This document shows, piece after piece, positions 1 through 7,221 of a stretch of DNA of 15,991 nucleotides. The DNA lies in assembly GCA_019689615.1 (NCBI GenBank), contig JADGHD010000036.1:1-15991 (forward strand). Direction: 5' to 3'. Origin of the DNA: Frankia sp. (lineage in GTDB: Bacteria > Actinomycetota > Actinomycetes > Frankiales > Frankiaceae). The translations under genes and the position numbers were made by a program. The notes below the pieces were generated by a model. It was given only the letters and a program-made list of their open reading frames with translations. It was not told the DNA's origin and searched no databases. How positions within the stretch are numbered: the first letter of the stretch is position 1; each line of letters opens with the position of its first letter.

Positions 1-295
1 CCAGCGGGCGCGGCTGGCCCGGCCGAGCGCGGCCGTGGGAACGACGGCGGATGGTCGTGGGTCGTGGACAACGCGGGCCTCCGAGCGTCGTGCGGTGTCC
101 TGGCAGCTGACGGCCATCACGCTCGCCCGGCGACGGCGAACGGTCGATTACCGAGGAGGTAAGGAAGCCGGGGGCTGGACGCGGCCGGTCCGCGACCGTC
201 AGCGCCGCCGCCACTCCTGGCGCGTCGTGAGGCCGGTTGCCCGGTCGTCGACCGCGCGGCGCGGGAATGACCGGGTACCCGGTGTGCTTGAGTCC
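1..295. other. Leading interval without a supported gene
   Basis: I see no convincing gene here. The thioredoxin reading frame stays open back to about position 35, but the extra residues are Arg/Ser/Thr-rich, match no family and have poor third-position bias. A strong Shine-Dalgarno-like GAGGAGG at 153-159 has no start codon at a usable distance; it lies in a small inverted repeat TTACC-GAGGA-GGTAA (148-162). The right end holds the candidate thioredoxin promoter. The left end may be the 3' flank of a gene outside the window. Confidence 0.5.
264..289 (+). promoter_or_regulatory. SigR-like promoter of the thioredoxin gene
   Basis: GGAAT at 264-268 (GGGAAT from 263) is followed after exactly 18 nt by CTT at 287-289. 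The oxidative (disulfide) stress sigma factor SigR of actinomycetes recognises GGAAT-N18-GTT, so this is a one-base variant at the ideal spacing. Transcription would start near 295-297, giving a leader of about 30 nt before the ATG at 326. A perfect 12-bp palindrome CCGGGTACCCGG (271-282) lies in the spacer. Function is inferred from the pattern and from the thioredoxin gene it precedes. Confidence 0.5.
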
Positions 296-325
296 ATGCA
301 GGAACGCCGACCAGGAAGGCCCGCG

Positions 326-712
326 ATGGCGACGGTGGAACTGACGACGGACAACTTCGACGACGTGGTCGGTGGTGACTCCGAGCTCGTCCTTGTCGAC
401 TTCTGGGCCGCCTGGTGCGGGCCGTGCCGGCAGTTCGGCCCGATCTACGAGCGGGTGTCCGAGCGGCACCCGGACGCCGTGTTCGGCAAGGTCGACACCG
501 ATGCCCAGCGCGAGCTGGCGGCGCATTTCGGAATCTCGTCGATTCCGACGCTCGTGATCATCCGGGACAACATCGTCCTCTACGCGCAGCCCGGCGCCAT
601 TCCCGAGGCCGCACTGGAGGATCTCGTCGCGCAGGCGAAGGCCCTCGACATGGACGAGGTCCGCCGCCAGGTCGCGGCCGCCGGCACCGGCGCCGGCGCG
701 GACGGCAGCTAG
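326..712 (+). CDS. Thioredoxin
   Basis: Cytoplasmic thiol-disulfide oxidoreductase of 128 residues. The central motif VDFWAAWCGPC carries the catalytic WCGPC cysteines (about residues 31-35), and SSIPT supplies the cis-proline loop typical of thioredoxins. The family reduces protein disulfides using electrons from thioredoxin reductase; no reductase gene lies in this window. The ATG at 326 was chosen because AGGAAGG (313-319) lies 6 nt upstream and the family N-terminus begins there. An in-frame ATG at 296 would add ten poorly conserved residues and would fall at the predicted transcription start. The C-terminus has an Ala/Gly tail of about 20 residues beyond the fold. The gene appears monocistronic and converges on the cupin gene with only 24 nt between the stops. 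The upstream GGAAT-N18-CTT suggests SigR-type induction by thiol oxidation. Family assignment is secure; the paralog (TrxA or TrxC type) is not decided. Confidence 0.93.
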   Translation: MATVELTTDNFDDVVGGDSELVLVDFWAAWCGPCRQFGPIYERVSERHPDAVFGKVDTDAQRELAAHFGISSIPTLVIIRDNIVLYAQPGAIPEAALEDLVAQAKALDMDEVRRQVAAAGTGAGADGS

Positions 713-736
713 CCGGCAGGAGCCGCGAACCTCTGG

Positions 737-1030
737 CTATTCCGGCCGGTACGCCTCGACGCAGGTCACCCCGGCCGGACCAGCCTCGGCCTCGTGCAGG
801 GTGCGCGCCGGAAGGTCGAGCCGGTCCCCTGGCCGCATGGGCAGCCGCTGCCCGTCGACCAGGAAGTCGATCGCGCCCTCGACACAGAACAGCACCTTGT
901 GCTGGGGATGGGTGTGCGCCCCGAACCAGGTACCGGGGCCGGCGGACCAGCGCGACGGCGTCAGCCCGAGCTCCCGCAGCACCCGCTCCGCGTGCTGGGG
1001 CGCGGCGGCCCCAGGTGTGACCAGACCCAT
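737..1030 (-). CDS. Small single-domain cupin protein
   Basis: A 97-residue cupin. Motif 1 is GAHTHPQHKVLFCVEG (His39-X-His41 or neighbouring His, with a downstream Glu near 51), and motif 2 is RPGDRLDLPARTLHE with the third metal-ligand His at 79. This is the usual 3-His/Glu metal site of a double-stranded beta-helix barrel. Such stand-alone cupins are isomerases, dioxygenases or small-ligand binders; the substrate cannot be read here. ATG 1030 was chosen because the family N-terminus starts here and upstream codons look non-coding. No Shine-Dalgarno sequence is visible, but TACGTT lies 6 nt upstream on the coding strand, compatible with a leaderless mRNA. It is divergent from the amidohydrolase gene, across a 268-bp gap, so the two may share a regulator or a metabolite. 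The call as a cupin is firm; the role is unknown. Confidence 0.82.
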   Translation of the reverse strand: MGLVTPGAAAPQHAERVLRELGLTPSRWSAGPGTWFGAHTHPQHKVLFCVEGAIDFLVDGQRLPMRPGDRLDLPARTLHEAEAGPAGVTCVEAYRPE

Positions 1031-1036
1031 ATCGCC

Positions 1037-1042
1037 AACGTA
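1037..1042 (-). promoter_or_regulatory. Candidate -10 box for a leaderless cupin transcript
   Basis: Read on the minus strand, TACGTT (TANNNT) ends 6 nt before the ATG at 1030. That places the transcription start at or next to the start codon, which would explain the missing ribosome binding site. The -35 region is poor (GAGGCA at a 17-nt spacing). Confidence 0.35.
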
Positions 1043-1074
1043 GCCCGCCGTGGCCCGTCTGCCTCTGGTAACGA

Positions 1075-1091
1075 ACGACGCGCCCCGTCGT
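1075..1091. promoter_or_regulatory. Operator-like inverted repeat between divergent genes
   Basis: ACGACG-N5-CGTCGT is a perfect 6-bp inverted repeat in the non-coding gap between the cupin gene (starts 1030, -) and the amidohydrolase gene (starts 1299, +). It lies about 33 bp upstream of the cupin -10 candidate. The size and position suit a dimeric repressor or activator site. No regulator gene adjoins it, so the binding protein is unknown. Confidence 0.3.
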
Positions 1092-1298
1092 AACACGGCG
1101 GGGGTAGCTTGCCCCGGCGGAGCGCCCACGTCCGCTCGTGGCGGGCGGTCGCGGCAAGCCGCCGCGCGGCGCGACGAGCGGCGGACCAGCGGCACGGCCG
1201 CGAGCAGGCCGCGGATTGCCCCGTGCCAGGCGCGACGCCCGGCCGGACAGGGCTGGTGCGGCTGGCATGGCGCCGCATGGCGAGGCGAGGAGGCTGGC

Positions 1299-2723
1299 AT
1301 GAGCGCAGAGACCGCGGGCACGGGGGCGCCCCGGCTGACCGTCGTCAACGCGTTGCTGCTGACCATGGTGGACGGTGCCGAGCCGTTCCGCGGCTGGCTG
1401 ACGGTCGACGAGGACGGCACGATTACCGGGATCGGCCCCGGCGACCCGCCAGGCGGGCCGGACGAGTCCGCTGGCGAGGTGCTGGACGTCGGCGGGGCGA
1501 TCGTCGCGCCCGGGTTCATCTCCGCGCACAGCCACCTGTTCATGTCCGGGTTGCGTGGGCTCGGGGTGGGCGAGACGCTCTACGGCTGGCTCGAGGCCAA
1601 CATGGCGGTACTCGCCGGTGCCGGCGTGGAGGACATGTACTGGTTCACCCTCCACGGCTGCCTGGACTTCGCGGCGAACGGGCTCACCTCGGCGTTCAAC
1701 TTCACCCAGAGCCGGGTCGTCTCGCGATACGACGCCAAGGCGGGTAAGAGCACTTTCGAGCGCATCCACCCCGTCGACTTCGTCCGTCGACAGATCGACG
1801 CGGGCGTTGACGCCGGCATTCGGGTGATGTCCGCGCTGCGCCTCGACGATGACGCGCTCGACAACGACACCGAGGTCATCGAAACCTTCGGCGAGCTGGT
1901 CACCTACATCGACAAGGCCGTGCCGACGCCGCTCAACCTGGGGGCCGCGATCTTCGGCGCCGTGCAGTGGGCCGCCAGCCCGCGGACCGCGGCGCTGGAG
2001 ACGGAGCTGATGCGCCGGCACGGGGTGATCAACCAGGCCCACTTCGTCGAGACGGCGGAGGCGCTGGAGCAGCAGCGGGCCAAGTTCGCCTGGTACAACG
2101 AGGCCGGAACGCTGGGGCCGCGCTTCCTGTTCGGCCACTTCGTCCACCCGACCGACGAGATGATCAACAGAGCGGCGGCCGCGGGCGCCGGGATGGTGTG
2201 GCAGCCCACCTCGAACGGCCGGCTCGGCTCGGGAATCGCAGACATCCCCCGGCTTCGGGCCGCCGGCATCCGGATCGGCGTCGGACTGGACGACCAGTCG
2301 TGCACGGACATTTCCGACCCGTTCCAGAACATGCGCATCGGCATCTACACCCTGCGGGCGCTGCACTCCGACGCGAAGGTGCTGATGCCCCAGGAGATGC
2401 TGCGGATGCACACTCTCGGCTCCGCCGAGGTGCTGGGCGTCGACGACCGGATCGGAAGCCTGGAGGTCGGCAAGTACGCCGACTTCCTAGTCGTTGACCC
2501 GCGCGACCCGGACACCGGGCCGATCTGGGACGTCTACGCGACCTACGTGTTCGCCTGCGGCCTGCGCAACCTCAAGAAGGTCTACGTCGGCGGACGGCTC
2601 GTGTATGACGCCGGCGAGCCCCCGTCGGACCTCGCCGCGGCCGCCAGCGTGGAGCTGCACGACCGGGTGGCCTTCGCCGCCCGCGAGGCCGGCATCACCA
2701 CCGGTCCGCTCACCTTCGACTGA
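1299..2723 (+). CDS. Amidohydrolase-superfamily enzyme (ATZ/TRZ, deaminase-like)
   Basis: A 474-residue metal-dependent hydrolase of the usual length for cytosine deaminase, chlorohydrolase (AtzA/TrzN) and SsnA relatives. In order: an N-terminal beta-sandwich half (residues 12-70); the metal motif SAHSH (His77, His79) after PGF; QAHFVE (His248, Glu251) for metal and substrate; FGH/FVH (His280/283); PTSNGRLGSG (303-312), which lines the active site; and GLDD (Asp331/332), supplying the catalytic aspartate. The closing beta-sandwich follows, with GSLEVGKYADFLVVD (386-400) typical of this group. It probably hydrolyses a C-N or C-Cl bond on a heterocycle or nucleoside in the cytoplasm; the substrate is unassigned. 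ATG 1299 has GAGGAGG (1287-1293) 5 nt upstream; the frame is open further upstream but codon use there is poor. It is divergent from the cupin gene, and the two may act in one catabolic step. Confidence 0.85.
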   Translation: MSAETAGTGAPRLTVVNALLLTMVDGAEPFRGWLTVDEDGTITGIGPGDPPGGPDESAGEVLDVGGAIVAPGFISAHSHLFMSGLRGLGVGETLYGWLEANMAVLAGAGVEDMYWFTLHGCLDFAANGLTSAFNFTQSRVVSRYDAKAGKSTFERIHPVDFVRRQIDAGVDAGIRVMSALRLDDDALDNDTEVIETFGELVTYIDKAVPTPLNLGAAIFGAVQWAASPRTAALETELMRRHGVINQAHFVETAEALEQQRAKFAWYNEAGTLGPRFLFGHFVHPTDEMINRAAAAGAGMVWQPTSNGRLGSGIADIPRLRAAGIRIGVGLDDQSCTDISDPFQNMRIGIYTLRALHSDAKVLMPQEMLRMHTLGSAEVLGVDDRIGSLEVGKYADFLVVDPRDPDTGPIWDVYATYVFACGLRNLKKVYVGGRLVYDAGEPPSDLAAAASVELHDRVAFAAREAGITTGPLTFD

Positions 2724-2736
2724 TCCGCTTCCCTGG

Positions 2737-2789
2737 CGCAGTCGAGGTACTGCGGGCGCCGACGTCCGGGCATCCGCGGGTCCGGCGCC
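2737..2789 (+). terminator. Possible hairpin terminator after the amidohydrolase gene
   Basis: Two adjoining inverted repeats start 13 nt after the stop codon: CGCAGT-N6-ACTGCG (2737-2754) and GGCGCCG ... CGGCGCC (2755-2789). There is no T-run, as is common for actinobacterial terminators. GC content makes such stems frequent by chance, so this is tentative. Confidence 0.3.
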
Positions 2790-2931
2790 AGCCGTGCGGT
2801 ACGGCGCGATGAGCGAAGCGGGGGGCGCGGATACCCCGGTACCTGGGCCTTCACCTGCCCCGACGACGGGGAGCCGGCGTGGTCGGGTCGGGCTGTCCGG
2901 TCGGCGCGCGTGTGGCGGATGACGCACGGCG

Positions 2932-2960
2932 GTCGGCCAGCCTGGCGCGGCTGGCCTGAC
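2932..2960 (-). terminator. Hairpin just after the NUDIX stop, between convergent genes
   Basis: GGCCAGCC (2935-2942) and GGCTGGCC (2949-2956) form a perfect 8-bp stem with a 6-nt loop. The stem extends by three further pairs (2932-2934 with 2958-2960) across a one-base bulge. It begins about 6 nt beyond the NUDIX stop codon on the minus strand and lies in the 242-bp gap between two convergent genes. It could stop transcription from either side. There is no U-tract. Confidence 0.45.
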
Positions 2961-2965
2961 GTCGC

Positions 2966-3400
2966 TCAGCTCAGCAGGTCCCGCAGCCGGGGCGGAACCA
3001 GCGGCGTGGGCGAGTCGGGGGCGAGGAGCAGCGAGAGCGGCATCCAGAAGACCTCGCTGTCGCCGTCCAGGATCGTTCCGAGTTCGTCGCGTTCGTAGAG
3101 CGACCGATCGGTGAGATCGGCGGAGAACACGAACGAGATTTCGTGCTTGGGTCTGCCCTCCCATTCGAAGACGCTTTCGAGGTTTCCCAGCGGGCGGACG
3201 TTCGCCAACCCGGTTCCGAGCTCCTCGCGTAGCTCCCGGTGCAGAGCGTCGACCGCGAGTTCACCGAAGTCGATGCCGCCGCCGAGAGGCCGGTACACGA
3301 TTTGACCGGTCGACTCGTCGTGTGCCCGGTAGACGAGCAGGTCGTCGCCGCGGCGCACGACTGCGAGCACGATGGGCCGGATGCGTGGGGATGACGTCAC
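2966..3400 (-). CDS. NUDIX hydrolase
   Basis: A 144-residue NUDIX-fold protein. A complete NUDIX box covers residues 41-63: G41-X5-E47-X7-R55-E56-L-X-E59-E60-L-G, so the magnesium-binding catalytic helix is intact. The family hydrolyses a nucleoside diphosphate linked to another group (ADP-ribose, NADH, oxidised dNTPs, sugar nucleotides and others); the substrate cannot be told. The start is GTG 3400. No Shine-Dalgarno sequence precedes it, but TAACGT ends 7 nt upstream, so the mRNA may be leaderless. The protein is short and single-domain, close to the minimal NUDIX size. It is divergent from the GT-C-like membrane protein (176 bp apart) and convergent with the amidohydrolase gene. Family call secure, function open. 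Confidence 0.9.
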   Translation of the reverse strand: MTSSPRIRPIVLAVVRRGDDLLVYRAHDESTGQIVYRPLGGGIDFGELAVDALHRELREELGTGLANVRPLGNLESVFEWEGRPKHEISFVFSADLTDRSLYERDELGTILDGDSEVFWMPLSLLLAPDSPTPLVPPRLRDLLS

Positions 3401-3407
3401 TCATCGG

Positions 3408-3413
3408 ACGTTA
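3408..3413 (-). promoter_or_regulatory. Candidate -10 box for a leaderless NUDIX transcript
   Basis: On the minus strand TAACGT (TANNNT) ends 7 nt before the GTG start at 3400, where a leaderless promoter would place it. No convincing -35 element is seen at 17-19 nt. Confidence 0.35.
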
Positions 3414-3576
3414 TCCGACCAAGCAGGAGTGACCGGTCGTGACGCCAGATGTGAGCCGCTGTGACTCTGGGTACCCACAGGACAGACGAACTGGCCGACT
3501 GACGGTCGGGTGATTGCCGCCCGGCCAAGCCGGGACCTGCCCGCGGCAGGGGCGCCGGGCTGGGAGGAATCCGCGG

Positions 3577-5856
3577 ATGGCGCGTGCTACCAGACAGGCG
3601 GACGGAATGCCGCTGACCGGCGGTTTCCGACACGTCTGGGCCGCTGGTCCCGCCGACGCGCCCGGCGGCGCGGCCGAACGCGGCGAGCCCGCAGTTGCGC
3701 CGCTGTGGCTCTCCGAGGCGGTCGTCGGCTTGCTGGTGATGGTCGTGGCGCTGGTCGCCTGGGTGTCGCTGGCCCTGGCCGACCTCGGGGCGCACAGCCT
3801 GCCGGCCGTCGGCGCCGTCAGCGCGGCGGCCGTCCTCCTCTGCCTGCTGCCGGCCGCGCTGGCCAGAATCCGCCGCCGGCGGCGAGCCAGGGGCGGGGCG
3901 CTGCGGATCCGGGCCGATCCTGGCGGGCTCGCGCTGACCGCCGGGATCGGGGTGCTCGCCGGGGTGATGTTCCTGCCGGGCTTTGGCTACGGCGCCGCCG
4001 ACAAGGACCCCGGCGTGTACGTCGCGCACGGGATGGCGATCGCGCGTACCGGCGACTACGCGATCCCGGACCCGGCAGCGGACCGGACGCGGGTGCCGCG
4101 GGTCGAGCTAGCGTCACCGGGTGCGCGCTTCCCCGGCGTCTGGACGGCCGACGATCAGCGGGTCGTGCCGCAGTTCTACGCACTGTGGCCGGCCATGCTG
4201 GCCACGGCCGCCGACCTGGGCGGTGAACGGGCGCTGAGCGAGGTCGCTCCGGTGTGCGGCGTGCTTGCCGTGTGCGCGCTGGCGCTGACCGTCAGGCGGG
4301 CGGTAGCCGGAGCCCTTGGCGGGGGCGCCCGAGCACCGACCGGAACGTCGGCGCTCGACCAGCCGGCCCCCGCTGGTCGGCTCGCGGGCTGGGCTGCCGA
4401 CGTGGGCGCGGGGCTGCACGCCCATGCTCGGGTGGCCGGGCTACTCGCCGGTGCCGTCACCGGAACCCTGCTGGCCACGAACATGCTCGAGGTCTGGCAG
4501 GCCAAGTACCAGTCGTCCGAGATCAGCGCCCAGATGTTCTCCGCGGGCGCGCTGCTCGGCGTCGTGGTGGCGCTCAACACCGGGTCGTGGCCGGCTGCGG
4601 CCGCGGCCGGGCTGCTGTCCGGGATCGGCCTGCTCGACCGGGCGGACGGGATGCTCCCGCTGCTGCTGGCGGCGGTGGCCGGAGCGGTCCTCGTCACCGC
4701 CCGACGGTTCGACTGGCGGGCGGCCGCGTTCGCGGCCGGGGTTGGCGTCGTCCTGCCGCACGCGCTCTGGCAGGCGTACTCTCCGGCGGCCAACCACGAC
4801 TACACGCTCGTGAACGGCCTCCCCGAGCTGCGAACGCTCGCCGCCGGGGTCGGCGCGCTCTTCGCCGCCGGGCTGGTGGTGCGCGGTCTCGCACGGCGCC
4901 ATCCCCGCCTGATTGCGCCGTGGACCCGCGGTACGCAGCGTCGCGCGGGCATTGCCGTGCTCGTGCTGGTGCTGGGCCTGTTCGTGCTCGGCCTGCTGCG
5001 CGAGCGGCTGTTCGGCCCGGACTACGCGGTGTTCAGCACGCAGGGCCGGCTCCGCACGTACGACGAGCAGTCACTGACGAGGCTGAGCTGGTTCCTGCCC
5101 TGGGCGGCGATCGCGCTGGCGTTCGCCGGAGTCGCCGTTGTGGCCCTGCGGCGCTGGAACGCGGCGCTGTGGGCGGTCGCCCTGCCGCCGCTGCTGCTAC
5201 TCGGCGTCTACGCCTGGCACACCCGCAACTCCGTCCGGCTGATGTGGTGGGCCCGCCGGTACGTCCCGGGCGTCGTGCCGGGCCTGCTCGCCCTCGCCGG
5301 GATCGCGATCGGCGTGCTGTGCGTGCTACTCGCGGTAATGGCGGCGCGCGACCTGCGCCGGGTCGTCCCGCCGCTGGCTACGGTCCCAGCCGCGATCGCC
5401 ACGGGCTGCCTGCTGGTGTTCTCCCTTCCGCAGTCCCTGCCCCTGCGCGGGCACGACGAGCTCGGTGGCAGCTTCGCGGTGACCGCGGAGCTGGCCGCGC
5501 TGGCACAGGGCCGCGACGGCGTGTATCTCTGGCCCCGCCGCCCCTGTTGTCTGTCCGAGACCGCGCTGTTCGCCGGCGCCCTGTGGCTCGGCCGCGGCCA
5601 GCTTTCGGTCCTCCTCCCGGCTGACCAGGGTGACTGGCCCGATTACATCGCCTCGTTCCGCCGCGGCTTCCCGGACTCACCCCTGTTCGTCATCGGCGAC
5701 AGCCCGACCCCACCGAGGATCGCGGGCACGCGGCTGGTCCCCGTGCGCCGCATCCAAGCAACCCTGCCGTTCTGGGAGGAAAGCGTCACGTCCCGCCCCA
5801 ACCGAGCCACCACGGTCCCGGTCGACATCACGGTCTGGCGAGTCGCCGGCACCTGA
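3577..5856 (+). CDS. Polytopic membrane protein resembling GT-C glycosyltransferases
   Basis: A 759-residue integral membrane protein with about 13 hydrophobic segments (roughly residues 46-68, 77-97, 117-136, 219-241, 285-304, 321-353, 358-374, 383-400, 419-437, 456-474, 505-525, 528-546, 563-588 and 596-617), then a soluble C-terminal domain of about 140 residues. After the third segment, DKDPGVY (142-148) begins an acidic outer loop, as GT-C (ArnT/PMT-like) transferases place their catalytic Asp. A later ARRYVPGVVPGL (559-570) resembles the conserved segment near the end of the membrane region in such proteins. By family analogy it would use a polyprenyl-phosphate sugar outside the membrane; no donor or acceptor can be named. 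ATG 3577 has GGGAGGAA (3562-3569) 7 nt upstream. ATG 3607 is an alternative. It stands alone as a transcription unit. GT-C membership is inferred from topology and motif only. Confidence 0.65.
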   Translation: MARATRQADGMPLTGGFRHVWAAGPADAPGGAAERGEPAVAPLWLSEAVVGLLVMVVALVAWVSLALADLGAHSLPAVGAVSAAAVLLCLLPAALARIRRRRRARGGALRIRADPGGLALTAGIGVLAGVMFLPGFGYGAADKDPGVYVAHGMAIARTGDYAIPDPAADRTRVPRVELASPGARFPGVWTADDQRVVPQFYALWPAMLATAADLGGERALSEVAPVCGVLAVCALALTVRRAVAGALGGGARAPTGTSALDQPAPAGRLAGWAADVGAGLHAHARVAGLLAGAVTGTLLATNMLEVWQAKYQSSEISAQMFSAGALLGVVVALNTGSWPAAAAAGLLSGIGLLDRADGMLPLLLAAVAGAVLVTARRFDWRAAAFAAGVGVVLPHALWQAYSPAANHDYTLVNGLPELRTLAAGVGALFAAGLVVRGLARRHPRLIAPWTRGTQRRAGIAVLVLVLGLFVLGLLRERLFGPDYAVFSTQGRLRTYDEQSLTRLSWFLPWAAIALAFAGVAVVALRRWNAALWAVALPPLLLLGVYAWHTRNSVRLMWWARRYVPGVVPGLLALAGIAIGVLCVLLAVMAARDLRRVVPPLATVPAAIATGCLLVFSLPQSLPLRGHDELGGSFAVTAELAALAQGRDGVYLWPRRPCCLSETALFAGALWLGRGQLSVLLPADQGDWPDYIASFRRGFPDSPLFVIGDSPTPPRIAGTRLVPVRRIQATLPFWEESVTSRPNRATTVPVDITVWRVAGT

Positions 5857-5863
5857 CGCCGGC
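5845..5863 (+). terminator. Stop-codon-spanning hairpin between convergent genes
   Basis: GCCGGC (5845-5850) and GCCGGC (5858-5863) form a 6-bp stem with a 7-nt loop that contains the TGA of the GT-C-like gene. Only 21 nt separate this gene from the convergent kinase-1 gene, so any terminator must overlap coding sequence. There is no T-run; evidence is weak. Confidence 0.3.
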
Positions 5864-5877
5864 CAGATCGCGCGACG

Positions 5878-7221
5878 TCATGCGGGCCCGCGCCGGCCGG
5901 ACGGGCGCTCGGTGGTGATCGACGGGTCCTGCCAGCGCAGGCGGACCTTGGCGGTGGTGGGGCCGCCGGGCGGGCTGGTGACCGTGAACTCGCCGTCCAT
6001 CGCGCGGACGCGTTCGCCGAGGCCGGCGAGGCCGCCTCCCGGTTCCACCCGGGCGCCGCCGCGGCCGTCGTCGGTGACGGTCAGTTCCAGGAACTGGCCG
6101 GAGCGGACGAGCCGAACGGTCGCCGACCGGCCGCCGCTGTGCTTGCTGATGTTGGTGAGCAGCTCGGAGGCGGTGAAGTAGAGCAGGCCCTCGATGGCCG
6201 ACGACGGCCGCGCGGGCAAATCGACGTCGACGGTCACCGGCACGGCGCACCGGCCCGCGGCGTTCGCCAGTGCCGCGCCCAGGCCGCGTTCGGTCAGGAT
6301 CGCCGGGTGGATACCCCGGGCAAGGTCGCGCAGCTCGCGCAGCGCCGCCTTGACCTCGTCGTGCGCCTGATTGACCACCTGGGCCGCGGTCTCGGGGTCC
6401 TCGGCCATCCGCTCCTTCGCGAGACCCAGGTCCATCGCCAGCGCGACCAGGCGTGCCTGCGCCCCGTCATGCAGGTCCCGCTCGATGCGGCGCCGGTCTT
6501 CGGCCGCGGCGTCGACCATCGTCTCCCGCCTGGCCTCCAGTTCCCGGATCCGCCGCTCCATCGCGCTGGACGGCGACAGCAACGCGGAGATCATCGCCTT
6601 CTCGACAGCGGCGAACGCGTGCGTGATGTACGGCAGCACGGGCCACAGGGCGATGAGGAACACGAGCGTGACGACGAACGTGATGATTCCCCAGGGCAGC
6701 CGGATCAACAGGTAGATCACGCTGCGCCAGCCGACCGGGTCGGCGATCCTGGTCCACGGCCAGGCGAAGAAGCCACCGCTCGTGGGCAGCTTCGATGGCG
6801 TCGGAATGCTGTGCCCCAGCAGGACCCGGGCCCGCCACCGGTCCACGCGGCCGAACACCTTGCAGACCGTGAGCCCGACCGCCAGCAGCGGCAGGCCGAT
6901 GACGGTGACGGCCAGGCCAGCGCCCAGCGAGATCATCACCACCGTGGTCACGAACCCGGCGATCCCGAGCGGGAGGTTCAGCAGAAGATAGATGATCTCC
7001 TTCCAGGTCCGCCCGCCCAGCGCCAGCAACGGGATGCCCCCGTCCGGGCGCTCGGCCGGCGCCTCGCTGGCGCCACTACCCGCCGACGCATCAGCCGCCT
7101 CGGTCTCACCCACATCGTTGGTGACGACGGCACCACGGCGGTTGACCGCGTCGTCGGCCTGGCCGAGGCCGATGCCGTCGAGGCGCGTGCCCGCGCTGTC
7201 CACGTCCCTTTCCACGGTCAT
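5878..7221 (-). CDS. Sensor histidine kinase 1 (HisKA_3, NarL/DesK class) with duplicated membrane sensor
   Basis: A 447-residue membrane kinase. Residues 1-65 are a hydrophilic, probably disordered head. Two similar membrane halves follow: W73-K-X2-IYLLLNLPLGI (to about 120) and W165-R-X2-IYLLIRLPWGI (to about 200), as in the putative-sensor domain of actinobacterial kinases. A short coiled coil (222-245) leads to the HisKA_3 box RIERDLHDGAQ with phospho-acceptor His251. The HATPase domain has the N-box SELLTNISKH (Glu353, Asn357), DDGRGG (384-389) and GGGLAGLGERV (396-406). All catalytic elements are present, so it should be active. ATG 7221 has GGGAGG 3-4 nt upstream; the frame stays open further but looks non-coding there. 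No response regulator follows it (the next gene ends 21 nt away). It is divergent from the kinase 2/regulator operon, so that regulator is its likely partner (inference). Confidence 0.9.
   Translation of the reverse strand: MTVERDVDSAGTRLDGIGLGQADDAVNRRGAVVTNDVGETEAADASAGSGASEAPAERPDGGIPLLALGGRTWKEIIYLLLNLPLGIAGFVTTVVMISLGAGLAVTVIGLPLLAVGLTVCKVFGRVDRWRARVLLGHSIPTPSKLPTSGGFFAWPWTRIADPVGWRSVIYLLIRLPWGIITFVVTLVFLIALWPVLPYITHAFAAVEKAMISALLSPSSAMERRIRELEARRETMVDAAAEDRRRIERDLHDGAQARLVALAMDLGLAKERMAEDPETAAQVVNQAHDEVKAALRELRDLARGIHPAILTERGLGAALANAAGRCAVPVTVDVDLPARPSSAIEGLLYFTASELLTNISKHSGGRSATVRLVRSGQFLELTVTDDGRGGARVEPGGGLAGLGERVRAMDGEFTVTSPPGGPTTAKVRLRWQDPSITTERPSGRRGPA

Noticed and set aside
153..159. 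Strong Shine-Dalgarno-like GAGGAGG
   Set aside because: No ATG, GTG or TTG follows within a workable distance.
35..325. N-terminal extension of the thioredoxin frame
   Set aside because: Low-quality Arg/Ser-rich sequence with poor codon bias; a good ribosome binding site and the family N-terminus support ATG 326.
558..2411. A 617-codon open frame on the minus strand opposite the amidohydrolase gene
   Set aside because: It is the usual antisense shadow of a GC-rich gene. Its translation is His/Arg/Gly-rich without family motifs, while the plus strand holds a full amidohydrolase.
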